Part shown: positions 29,761 through 39,500 of the stretch, piece by piece
Layout: each line of letters begins with the position of its first letter
Position numbering within the stretch: the stretch's first letter is position 1
Assembly (NCBI RefSeq): GCF_029504575.1
Contig: NZ_JAQFII010000001.1
Coordinates: forward strand, 2,454,501-2,518,500
Reading direction: 5' to 3'
Origin: Streptomyces sp. SPB162
GTDB lineage: Bacteria > Actinomycetota > Actinomycetes > Streptomycetales > Streptomycetaceae
Length of the DNA stretch: 64,000 nt
Program-made: the position numbers and the translations under genes
Notes under the pieces: model-generated
The model's input: only the letters and a program-made list of their open reading frames with translations
What the model was told of the DNA's origin: nothing
Databases searched by the model: none

Positions 29761-30340
29761 CAACAGACATGCTCTGACCTGCGGAAACGTTCCTTGTGAG
29801 GTGTTGGAGCGTCAACTCCGGTTCAACGGAACAAATCCGCTGCTCGGGAGTTCGGCTGCAGAGCGGCCGAAGCGACTGGCACCCGCCTGACCTGCCCAGA
29901 TGCTGCGAACCATTGCCGAGGCGAGTCGCCGCGAGGGACTGACAGGCGCCCGGGAACCTAAATTCGGGACACTGGCAGGACGCGGGCATCGGGAACTGCA
30001 GTTCGAGGACATCGGCCGCCGGACCTCGTGCCGCTCCGCGATTTCGGACTGCTTCCGCTCGGCGGCGCACTGTTGGCGCCCCAGAACGATGCCGTGCCAT
30101 TGGGCCTTCTTCGTAGTCTTCGGTCGATGGAAGAGATGAAACGGCCCCAAGAGGAAACGGTCCCCCCTCCCCGAGCTTCGCGACTCCCGCGGACTGGCTG
30201 GAGTCGCCCAACAGGGCCACACACGCCCAGGCTGACCCTGCCGTCGAACTTCCTGGCGCCGATGGTCGCGCCCATGAGGCACCGGGCCCTCGGACCGTCG
30301 ACGACGCGCAGCTTGCCGTTTCCTGGGTCGCCAATGTTGG
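29761..30340. other. Intergenic, no supported gene
   Basis: Between att site 1 and the vapBC operator. Open frames on both strands lack recognisable products and start signals. The last ~80 bases resemble the sequence before the vapBC at 45932. Confidence 0.5.
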
Positions 30341-30365
30341 TGATGTATCGTAGATACATACATCA
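30341..30365. promoter_or_regulatory. vapBC operator
   Basis: Inverted repeat TGATGTAT-N9-ATACATCA, 21 bases before the vapB start. The identical arms and spacing recur at 45886-45910 despite a different 9-base centre, so the arms are under selection. The likely ligand is the VapBC complex, for autorepression. Confidence 0.75.
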
Positions 30366-30386
30366 GCATCAGGGGGATGGTCGGTT

Positions 30387-30620
30387 GTGTCAGTCACCCA
30401 AATTGATCTCGACGACGAGGCGCTGGCAGAGGCCATGCGGTTGATGGGCCTCACGACGAAGAAGGAGACGGTCAACGCGGCCCTACGCGACTACGTGGAC
30501 CGGGTCAAGCGGCTGGAGGCTGCTGAGAAGCTGGTTGCCCGCGGGGCCCAGGGTGAGTTCGATCAGGCCGCCGCCGCCCATGACGCTGTTAAGCAGGCCC
30601 GGCGGGCGGCCTTCGAGTGA
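30387..30620 (+). CDS. vapB: VapB-family antitoxin
   Basis: Product of 77 aa from GTG 30387. The N-terminal VTQIDLDDEALAEAMRLMGLTTKKETVNAALRDY is the ribbon-helix-helix DNA-binding module of actinobacterial VapB proteins. The C-terminal part (EKLVARGAQGEFDQ) should bind and block the toxin. Its stop overlaps the vapC start (GTGA), so toxin and antitoxin are translationally coupled. The operator lies directly upstream. It sits in the right copy of the direct repeat flanking the BREX unit. Confidence 0.9.
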   Translation: MSVTQIDLDDEALAEAMRLMGLTTKKETVNAALRDYVDRVKRLEAAEKLVARGAQGEFDQAAAAHDAVKQARRAAFE

Positions 30621-31024
30621 TCTCGTATCTGCTCGACACCTCGGCGCTGTGGCATCTGTTCCGCACGCCAGGGGCGCTACGCCCCTGGGAGGGACACATC
30701 GCCGCCGGGGTGTTCCGTGTCTGTGAACCCACGCGGACCGAGTTCCTGTACTCGGCCACGAGCCCGTCACACCGGGACGAGCTGGCCGAGGAGCTAGACG
30801 CGCTGTGCCCGCTGTCCGCGGTACCGAAGGGCGCGTGGCGCTGGGTCGACACCGCCCAATACAAACTCACCCAGCGCAGCCAGCACCGCTCCGCCGGCCC
30901 GATCGACCTACTGATCTGCGCAACCGCGGTCCAGCACGGCCACACCGTGCTCCACGTAGACAACGACTTCGCCACCGTGGCCAGCATCCTCAAGGACGTA
31001 CAACAGCGCGACATCCGCACCTAA
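30617..31024 (+). CDS. vapC: VapC-family PIN-domain toxin
   Basis: Product of 135 aa. The PIN acidic residues are in place: Asp7 (LLDTSALW), Glu42 (PTRTEFL), Asp97 (GPIDLLICATA) and Asp115/Asp117 (HVDNDFATVA). These bind the metal for endoribonuclease activity; VapC toxins cleave tRNA or rRNA and stop translation until the antitoxin is renewed. The GTG start overlaps vapB. This copy is intact, unlike the relic at 8818. It may stabilise the element or island against loss. Confidence 0.9.
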   Translation: MISYLLDTSALWHLFRTPGALRPWEGHIAAGVFRVCEPTRTEFLYSATSPSHRDELAEELDALCPLSAVPKGAWRWVDTAQYKLTQRSQHRSAGPIDLLICATAVQHGHTVLHVDNDFATVASILKDVQQRDIRT

Positions 31025-31094
31025 CGCCGACCGAGTTCGTCGTCGCCGACCTGATGGCGGCCCGCCTGCCGCCGTACTGGGTGCAGTATCGAAG

Positions 31095-31233
31095 TCACTG
31101 TCCCGCAGCCATGAACCTGGACGGTTCTCTGAGCGCAGCCGCCGCACCCTTTAGATCCGCGAGCCGTGCAGCAAGGGTGGCCTCCGCGAGCCGGGTTGGC
31201 AGTGCGGCGCTGAACTTGAGACGTTTCAACGCC
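31095..31233 (-). pseudogene. brxHI 3'-end remnant
   Basis: Encodes LKFSAALPTRLAEATLAARL and ALREPSRF, matching the C-terminus of BrxHI (LKFSAALPARLAEATLAARL). The rest of the gene is absent. It marks a second BREX-type unit that lost its body, or the scar of the event that duplicated the flank. Confidence 0.85.
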
Positions 31234-31235
31234 CT

Positions 31236-31403
31236 CTCCTGGAGCAGGGCGTCGAACTCGTCGTCATCAAGGAACTCCTCGGCCACGCCCACATCGGCGT
31301 CGCCGCCGGCGTCTACGCCCACGTCCGACTCCGCCTCCAGCGCCAGGCCATCGCGCGGGCTACCGAGGAGTCCCCGTCTCGACATCCGTCAGTTGCAGCC
31401 TGA
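31236..31403 (+). pseudogene. Tyrosine integrase C-terminal fragment
   Basis: 55 codons beginning LLEQGVELVVIKELLGHAHI and including GVYAHVRLRLQRQA, the box II region with HxxI and the catalytic Tyr, up to TGA. The upstream catalytic core is missing. It starts exactly where the brxHI remnant ends. Confidence 0.75.
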
Positions 31404-31675
31404 CGAACTTCCGGTACCGAGTCGTACACCACAGCATCATGTCGTCTCCGAGTGAAGACAGCACCTCCGCCTCCGCCCGGGCAGGAGCGTCAGCACGGAC
31501 TGCCAGGGCCCGGCCGCGAGTCGGCTGTGCGGCGGGCGCATACCGCAGTCCATTAGTCCCGCCGGGTACGGCGACAACGGCGACGAATCACCGCTTTGTG
31601 CAGCACCCGTCCGCTGACGTTGCCGCCAGCTACTGCCGTCAGACGCTCCCAGCACCATGCAGAGACCCCGCCGGA

Positions 31676-32191
31676 GACAAATCCGACGGCTACTGGATGG
31701 AGAACGTCGCCGTCCACCAGCTCCGCGAGAACACCCACACCCGCTACACCGCCTGCACCCGCCTCTACCTCATTCATGGGCTCGGCCGGAAGAAGCTCGC
31801 CGAGCTCACCACCAAGGACGTCCGCACCTGGCTCGACCAACTCCGCACCACCTGCCAGTGCTGCGCACGCGGCCTCTACACCGCCCGCGACCAGCCGCAG
31901 TGCTGCGCCATCGGAACGTGCTGCTCCAAGCGGCTGTCCCTGCTGACGCTGGCCTACGTGCACTCCGTGCTCAAGTCCGCTTTGGAGCACGCCGCCCGGG
32001 AGGAGGAGATCCCCCGCAACGTCGCCCGCAACGTCCGCATGGGAACCCCGAGGCCCAGCCGCTTCGAACCCCTCACCGCCGATGAGGCGCGCGGGTTCCT
32101 GGCTGCCACCCACGGTCACCGGCTGAGCGCGCTGTTCGAACTCGCCCTGCGCACCGGGCTCCGCAAGGGCGAACTCCTCGGCCTGCGCTGG
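31676..32191 (+). pseudogene. Tyrosine integrase N-terminal and partial catalytic fragment
   Basis: Encodes a SAM-like core-binding domain (HQLRENTHTRYTACTRLYL, LTTKDVRTWLDQLRTTC) with a cysteine-rich insert typical of Streptomyces element integrases, then the start of the catalytic domain ALRTGLRKGELLGLRW with the first active-site Arg. It breaks off at 32191 into unrelated sequence. The 5' end is also uncertain: no good start signal is seen and residues upstream do not look native. Confidence 0.75.
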
Positions 32192-32223
32192 GCGGCGATG
32201 TGTTCCGCCTCCTCCAGCCGGCC

Positions 32224-32703
32224 CTACCGCACCAGCAGCCAGCACATGCAGCCGACTCCGGAGCCAGCCGCGAGCAGGTCCCCGCCCTCCCGGGCGTCCG
32301 TGATGGCGCCGCGAAGGGCCGCGTAGGCGATGTCGTACTGCCTCACCTGTGTGAGGTACGTGCCGGCCAGGCGCAACGCCTCGGCGCGGGCGAGCAGGGC
32401 TTGTCTGTGCTCTTCGCCGCTGTCGTAGTGGGCGACGGCCCGCGCGGCGTCCCGCAACAGGCCGGGCAGTTGGGCGGCGACGCTCTTGTAGCTGTCGGAG
32501 AAGTACAGCACCCGCGCGTCTCGAACCGTTCGAGCGTAGGCGCGCAGGTTCGGTTCCTCACCCACGGCCTGGGCGTCCTGGTCCACGAGCCCCACCGCCG
32601 GGGTGAGCGCGGCGCGAAGCTGGATGAGGTTGAGCCGGTTCGGCTCCTCCGCCCGTCCTGCGGGCTCCGGTGCGTCGGACGTTCCTAGACAGCTCCACCA
32701 CAC
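32224..32703 (-). pseudogene. XRE/TPR-type regulator fragment
   Basis: A 159-codon frame whose central part (LRDAARAVAHYDSGEEHRQ, AGTYLTQVRQYDIAYAALRG) matches the helical repeat region of Streptomyces HTH regulators. The N-terminal HTH is missing, and the C-terminus ends at the junction with the integrase fragment. It is a remnant and not likely to be functional. Confidence 0.55.
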
Positions 32704-32851
32704 CGGAGGTCTTCGCCATGTTCAAGACCCACGACTGTCAACAACGCTCGTGATCAATACACCTAGGGCTGGCGGCGCTCAAGGGTCCGGTTCGAGGTCC
32801 GACGAGGGGAGTTCGCAGGACCGCGAGAGCGCGAGTATTCGCCCGCCACGG

Positions 32852-32880
32852 GAGTGGCCGTTGCCATCCAACGGCCACTC
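32852..32880. terminator. Hairpin in the fragment zone
   Basis: Perfect 12-bp stem GAGTGGCCGTTG with a 5-base loop. No intact gene ends here; it is probably left from a lost gene. Confidence 0.4.
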
Positions 32881-33010
32881 CGCACCAGTGTCGAAGGTCG
32901 CCCTCCTGTGATCTGTCGCTGTAGGTGGATGGCCGACGTCGGCCGTCAGCAGACCTTGTAGTCGACCTCACACCCCAGGCCACACACCACTCGGCCACCC
33001 CGGCAGCAGC

Positions 33011-33142
33011 ATCGGGCACGTAAACATCGGCGTCACCTCCGCCTACGCCCACGTGCGACTCCGCCTCCAGCGGCAAGCCATCGACAAGCTCGGGCACGCT
33101 ATCGAAGGCGGCGATGGGCCCGACGAACTGCAGCCCCCGTAG
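33011..33142 (+). pseudogene. Second integrase C-terminal fragment
   Basis: 43 codons: IGHVNIGVTSAYAHVRLRLQ then RQAIDKLGHAIEGGDGPD and a stop. It corresponds to the end of the same integrase family as 31236-31403 but is a separate, slightly different copy, one residue shorter before the catalytic Tyr. Confidence 0.75.
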
Positions 33143-33176
33143 CAACCTTCGTCTCTTGACGTTGCCGTCAAGCACT

Positions 33177-33216
33177 GCAGGAGTCCCACCCAAACAAACT
33201 CTGGTGGGACTCCTGC
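33177..33216. terminator. Terminator for the toxin-immunity operon
   Basis: Perfect 14-bp stem GCAGGAGTCCCACC with a 12-base loop, 34 bases beyond the stop of the minus-strand immunity gene. Confidence 0.65.
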
Positions 33217-33249
33217 TACTTTCACGGAAATACGAAGCCGAACTCTCAA

Positions 33250-33492
33250 TCACTCGGAGTTAAATTCCAACTCCCGCCTCGCGACATAGCCAGCGAAATC
33301 GCGACGGATCTCAATCACATCTGCAAGCGTCAATTTCACGACTCCGCAGTGTCTGAGCGAGCAATTCCTAGGAGCGGATGCATCGATCAAGGAGATGCCG
33401 ATCACCGTATCCTCGTATGATTCTAGACAGAGAACCGGATGGAATGCGCAATCCTCATAGATGTCTCCGGGCTTGATCACCGGAAATTCCAT
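33250..33492 (-). CDS. Probable immunity protein to the RHS toxin
   Basis: Product of 80 aa from ATG 33492 (GAGGGG about 9 bases upstream; a TTG at 33501 is the alternative). It is small, acidic and soluble: FPVIKPGDIYEDCAFHPVLC, then SLRHCGVVKLTLADVIEIRR. It starts 13 bases after the toxin stop on the same strand and is followed by a terminator, the standard place for a cognate immunity gene. Functional proof would require neutralisation of the toxin tip. The AT content is higher than in the surroundings, as usual for such genes. No family name is recognised. Confidence 0.7.
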   Translation of the reverse strand: MEFPVIKPGDIYEDCAFHPVLCLESYEDTVIGISLIDASAPRNCSLRHCGVVKLTLADVIEIRRDFAGYVARRELEFNSE

Positions 33493-33505
33493 TTGCGCCA
33501 ACCCC

Positions 33506-36500
33506 TCATCTAAGCTTGCCGTTTGGCTTGAAGATTTTGGCCTTGATAAGCACTCCCTGCTCGTTGGCTCTCAGATCCTTCCAGGTTGACACGTACCCAT
33601 GATACGTGCCGCCGCCATGAGAGCGGAACACCACAATCTCACCGGCATCCGCGTCATAGGCGATCCGATGCCCATCGTTCACATTCATCGACCGGTCCAG
33701 CATGGATTGTGGGTTCGACGGCTCCGGAGCCACTTTCCCACCCAACGTGCCACGGGCGTGTTTTGGGTTGGCCTCATAATTCATCTTCGGCCCAAACGGA
33801 ACCTCGCAAGACCAATTGTGTACCAATACCGGAGTCTCGCCCGCGAGTACATAGTACGTGTGGAGCTTGGCGACCGTCAGGTTGTAGCGGTCGGCGGCGC
33901 CAGGAGTCGGCCGGAGGGCGATGATGTTTACGAGATGGGACTTGTCAGTGGTGAGGCTGTGTCCCGGTATGAGCTTCCCTGCTGGGACCCAGGTATGGGT
34001 GCTGGCGTCCCAGAAGGGGTGTTTGGATGTGGTGTGAAGGGTGGCCTGCTTGCCGTCGCCTTCGCCCTTGATGGTGAGGTCGATCAGGTCGTCGTCGTGA
34101 TTGATGAACGTGGCGGTGACGGTGTGCGGGCCTTCGTGTTTACCGGTGTCCGGATCGGCTGCCTCAACCTTGTCACCGACGGTGATGTCACCGATGGGCT
34201 TGGTCTCTCCCCCATCCATGAGGACCGGAGTGTCAGGGGAGAAGCTGCAGCCTCCGGCGGCGCCAGGCTTACCACCATTGACCATCCCCAGAACAAAAGG
34301 TAGTCCTACATTTCCGCAGAGGGTAGTCAGGCAGGGATCTTCCGGAAGGTCCTGAACGTCGTCCCAAAAGTGGTAGAAGTCCCGGATATCAACGCAACCA
34401 TCCTGGGTGATGTCGTATCCGCAGCGAGTTCGGAAGTAGAGCTCGACATTGAGTTCGTAACTCAACTGCTGCTGATATGTTCCATTTCTCTGCATCTGCC
34501 CGATAGACGGGTATTTTGACTGAAATACGGTCAACAGTTTTTTGGGGAGCGGGGGCGCCTCGCCGTGACCGATGTCGGTTATGGTCGTCTGAACGGTTTT
34601 CTTCGGGGGTGTTCCGTCGCTGCCGCAGGGCACGTCTCCGCACATGCCGCCCCCGGTGTCTCCCTGGGTTCCTCCATTGGGACGGGTCCAGCCGTTTCCG
34701 TTGTTGCAGCTGTCGCAGTACAGCCCCGTTGGGTCGCTGCCCGAGACTGGGTTGTTGTTGGCGTAGGTGTAGCCGTTCATCTGTTGGGAGTCGGCGAGGT
34801 CCATGACCGGGTCGACGCTGATGAATCGGCCGAGGGTGGGATCGTATTCGCGGGCGCCGAGGTGCGTGAGGCCGGTATCGGCGTCTTTGGTGCCGCCGAC
34901 AAAGCTTTTGTCACCAGTCCATCCAGTCGGTGCCGTGCCGCGGGGCGCACCGAAGGGGGTGCTCTTGCGGCGGGTGACGGCCTGGGTGGCGGCGTCGATC
35001 TGGGTGGTGGCGGTGCCGTGCGAGTCGGCGAGCAGGAAGGTGATCTTTCCGCCGGTGCGCATGGCGACGGTTTGGCCGGCGAAGTCGTAGTAGCGGGTGC
35101 CGACTTTGGTGCCGTTGGGCTTGAGGAGGAGTTCGTTGCCACCGGGCAGGTACAGGGTGGTGCCGGTGGAGTCCTTGCGGAGCAGTCGTTGGCCGATGGT
35201 GTCGTAGGTGTAGCTGGTGCTGCTGGTGCCCTGGGTGACCTTCGCGAGGTGGTCCTCGGCGTCCCAGGTCAGGTCTTGCTGGGCGCTGGTGCCGGTTTTG
35301 CGGGTCTTGGTGTTACCGGCGGGGTCGTAGGTGTAGGTCTCGACGTCGGTACCGCCGATGCTGACGCCGGGCAGGTTGTGCTTGCCGGCGGCCGGGGTTT
35401 TGTACGTGCGAGTGGCGTCGGTGGCGGGACCGGCAGGGGTCTTGTGCTGGGTTTCGGTGGTGCGGTTTCCGAGCGCGTCGTAGGCGTAGGACGTCCAATA
35501 GGTGTCCGGTCCGCCGACGGTGGCGGAGGAGGTGCCATTGGGGGCGGCCGCGCACTTGTCGGTGGCGGTCCAGGCTTGCGTGATACGACGCAGGGCATCC
35601 ATGGCGAAGCACTGGGTGTCGGTGCTGGCGGTGGCGCCCTGACCACTGGTGGTGCCAGTGGAGGTGATGTTGCCGACTGGGTCGTAGGTGTAATGGGTGG
35701 CGTCGATGCGTGCCGGGGCCAGGTCCCGATCGGTGGTCTGGTCGGTCAGGGCGCCGGTGTGATCGTCGTAGGTGCTCGTGGTGTGGATCTTCTTGCCGAA
35801 GCCGCCGAAGTCCTTGACGGAGGGGCGGCCGTAGGCGTCGTAGACCGTGTTGGAGACCAGTGAGTCGTCGCCGTCTCCCGCGCGCAGGGTGACGGGCAGG
35901 CTCGCGTGGTAGCTGTAGGCGGTGAGGACGTCTTCCTCGGGCAGCCCGCCCAGAGGCGGCTGGGAGGTCGTCTTGAGCTGACCGGTGGGGTAGTACTCGG
36001 CCGACCAGGCATAGGTGTCGGCCAGTCCCTCGGCCCCGGGCACCGACGGGACGGTGACGGTGGACCCGGTCGGCTTGTACAGCTCGTTGTACGCGGTGAT
36101 GGCGCTGGTGTAGGCGGCGGAGCCGACGTAGCGGGTGGACGTAGCGGGCTGGCCGATACCTCCGGTCGCGGTGTCGTAGGTCCAGGCCGACAGGGCGGTG
36201 GTGCCCTGCTTGAGGGTGATTCTGCGGCCGAGCGCGTCGTAGTCGGTGTGCAAGGTGATGCCCCGGGCATCGGTGACGTCGGTGACCCGGTCGCCCTGGT
36301 CGTAGGTGCTGAGCGAGGTGCCCTTGTCCGGGTCGCTGGTTTGGGTCTGTCGTCCGCGAACGTCGTAGGTGTAGGTCCAGGTCGCGTTCGACGCGTCCTT
36401 CACCTGAGCGAGTTGACCGTGGTCGTTGTAGGTGTAGGCGGTGGTCTGCGCCACGGTGCGAGCGGCGTCCGTGTACTGCTTGACGGCACGGGTTCGACCC

Positions 36501-39500
36501 AGGGCATCGACGACCGTCGTAGTGGAGGTTCCGCCCGTCGGCGGCACCACGGTGGTGGTATCTCCGGTGTAGCTGGTGGTCGCGCGCTTGGTTTCGACGC
36601 CGAATCGCCGCGCGATCACCGCTGTGGTGCGTCCCGCGCCGTCGTAGACGGTGTCGGCGGAGGACGGGTATTTCAGTTCCTGTCCGGTGACCAGGGCCGG
36701 TTGGGGACTCCCGGTGGCGAAGTAGGTGCCGGAGGAGCGCCAGGCCAGGCCCCGGGTGTCGTAGAACGTCTCGGTCACCGTGCGTCCGGAGTCGTCCGCA
36801 GCCGGCGCCTGTGTCTGGACCGGACGCATCAGGCCGTCGGATATGGCGTAGGACGTCTGATAGATGTCACCGTTGTGCGTCAGGGCACTGGTGGTGACGA
36901 CGACGGGCCCGGTGTTGCGGACGAGGTAGTCGAATTTGTAGTTCGGCGCTGTGGGGTAGTCACCGGCGGAACGGCCCGGGGCCCAGATCTGGGTCGTGCG
37001 GCCCAGCGGGTCGAAAGTGCTGCTCGTGACCCGTGCGTTGGCATCCGTCATGGAGGTGGGCTGACCGCGCAGCGGGTCGAGCGTGGCAACGGTCTTGTGG
37101 CCGAGCGCGTTGGTGATCACGGTCTGGGTAGCGACTTCACCGGTAGCGGGAAGGTAGCTGGTGGTCATGGTCTTGCCGTAGGCGTCGGTGGCAGCCAAGA
37201 CGCGCCCGTAGACGTCGTAACAGAGCTGATTCGCCGGCGTACCGCAGGTGCTGGGCACGGTGGTGGCGGTGTCGTAGCCATCGCCCTTGCCGTTGATCTG
37301 CTCGGATTTGGCCACGTCACCCTTGGACGGTGCGTCTCCCCATGTAGCCGCGCGGTCGTAGTACGTGCGGACGTCACTGAGCAGGTCTTGGGGCAGTGTC
37401 ACCGGTGTGCCGCAGGTCTTGGCGACCGTCTGGGTGCGGGAGACCTTGTTCAGCAGCCAGGTACTGGTGTTGCGGGCATATGTGGTGGTGGTGCATGACT
37501 CGTCACCGGCAATGGCGCTGTCGCCGGTGGTGGACAGGGTACTGACCATGCCGTACTCGTCGAACTCACGGTGCGAGGAGGTGGCGCGAGTGCCGGCGGC
37601 GACGGTGGTGCGGGTTTGCTCGTCGGCGATACCCGTCCGGTAGGCGACGAGGTCCGGTAGGCCCGGGCGGATCCGTGTCGCGGTGGCCGCCGAGCGCCAG
37701 GGTGTGTTGGAGGTGGCGGCGATGAGTTTGGTGGTGTCGTCGCCGTTGTAGGTGGCGGTCTCACGGACCATGCCGGCGAACTGCTCGCGGTCGGTGACCG
37801 TGGCACCCGAGGAGTCGGCGACGGCCGCGCCGTCGATGCCGCGGAAGTAGCGGGCCTCGCTCAGGGTTTTGGGGTCCTGGTCGGTGCCGGTGCGGGTCTG
37901 GACGCGCCCGTATCCGCGGGCGATGGAGTAGGTGCGGTCCTCGGCCTTGGTGAACTCGTCTGTGGACTTCGCCCAGGCGGCGCCGTCGGGGTATGCGTAG
38001 GTTGTCTCTTTGTCCGGGGTGGTGGCGAGGTTGTCGCCTTCCAGGACCTTGGTGACGACGTAGGAGTTGAACCAGTCCTGCGTGGCCGTGTCGCCCGCGT
38101 GCGCCCATTTCACCGGGTAGCAGCGTGTGGTGTTGGTGGCGTCGGTCGGTGGCAGGCTGGTAACGGTGCAGCCGGGGACGGAGTAGTACACCCCAATGGT
38201 GCCACCGGTCTCCGTGGTGACCTGTGACATCCGCAGCCGGACGTACGGGGCCAGGCCGTCGCCGAGTTTGTCGACCCGGTTGTCGTGCTGCTCACCGCTG
38301 AAGGTCACCGGATCGAGCGGCAGGTTACCGCCGGCCAGGCCGGTGCGGCGGATGGAGCTGAGCCACAGCGGTGTGGAGATGCCGTCCCCTGCCGGCGGGA
38401 AGGTTTGTGCCAGCGCCCAGGAGTCGACGTCCTTGTAGGCGCCGCCGGTCAGGACCTGGGTGGTGATGGTCTTCAGGCGCTTGCGGGACCAGAAGGTCGG
38501 GGAGTACTGGTCCTTGCACTCCGCGCCGTCCTTGCAGTACTGGTCGAACGGTACGTCTTTCCAGTTGTGGGCGTTCGTCTCGTCGAATGTGTCGCAGCCG
38601 GATTCGCAGCGTTCGTCGACGGCGAAGGTGACCTTTCCCATGGCCTTGCCGGAGTAGACGGCATCGTTGCGCAGGCCGTAGTCGATGTGATCCAGGTACC
38701 CGGCACGGTCATAACCGGTCGCCGTTGCCTTGCCGGTAGTCTCCGAAAAGTTGAGACCGTAGTTGTTGGTCTCCTGCTTCCAGTAGTACGCCATCGCGCT
38801 GTTGTGGGGGTCCACGACGTAGTCCAGCTGCCAGCGCCAGGCCTGGTCGCAGTGTGCGGCGGCGAACGAGGCGTTGTAGCACGGTTCACCCGGCTGGTTG
38901 CCGAAGACCGGGACCGTCAGCGTCGAGTTGGTCTCCGGGGTGGTGTGGTCCTTCCAGCCTGGCAGCCGGTTCAGGCCGAAGAAGTACTGGGTGCCGTCAG
39001 TCGAGGTGACTTTCCAGTGCTCGCCATCGTTGTCGCCGTTGCCGGTGACGGTGGTGGCGTTGGTCAGCTTTTCGATCTTATCGCCGGAGTCATCAGCCGC
39101 GTGCCAACCCTTACCCGACTGGTAGACCAACTCGGTGCTCTTACCGCCCAGCGACATCGTGGCGTTGCTGGTGGCGTAGCACAGGTCACCGACCTTGGTG
39201 GTGTTGGTGCCGCCGGCCTGGTCGTCGTTGCAGCTCTTGTAGCGGCGCTCGATGAAGCCCGGCTCGTAAGCCCAGCCGTCACCCAGCCAGCCCGCCTGGC
39301 TGTTGGAGGCAGCGGTCTTGCCATCAACCGCCTGCGAGGAGTAACCCAGTGACACCGAAGGCTGCAAGCTGCCCGGCACTGCGGGCACGCCGATCGGGTA
39401 GGACCAGGTGAACGCTCCGCTGGAGCCACCCTGGCTCCATGACCCGGACGACTGCAGGGAGGTGGCCTTGTAGTCACCCGTAGAACCCGAGGTATCAGCG

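Larger units (their letters stand above)
30472..31233. repeat. Right copy of 760-bp direct repeat flanking the BREX unit
   Basis: Aligned to 8673-9435. It has intact vapBC and the same spacer, then only the last ~46 codons of brxHI (minus strand, 31095-31233). At ~31233 the sequence switches abruptly to an integrase fragment. Confidence 0.85.

Noticed and set aside
29720-30475. Minus-strand 251-codon frame between att site 1 and vapB
   Set aside because: It reads through the tRNA fragment (giving GLEPTTDGL, a known artefact of tRNA antisense) and through the vapBC operator.
30387-31024. vapBC as part of the BREX system
   Set aside because: A third copy sits in element C without BREX, and BREX-2 loci are not defined by vapBC. 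It is better seen as element backbone.
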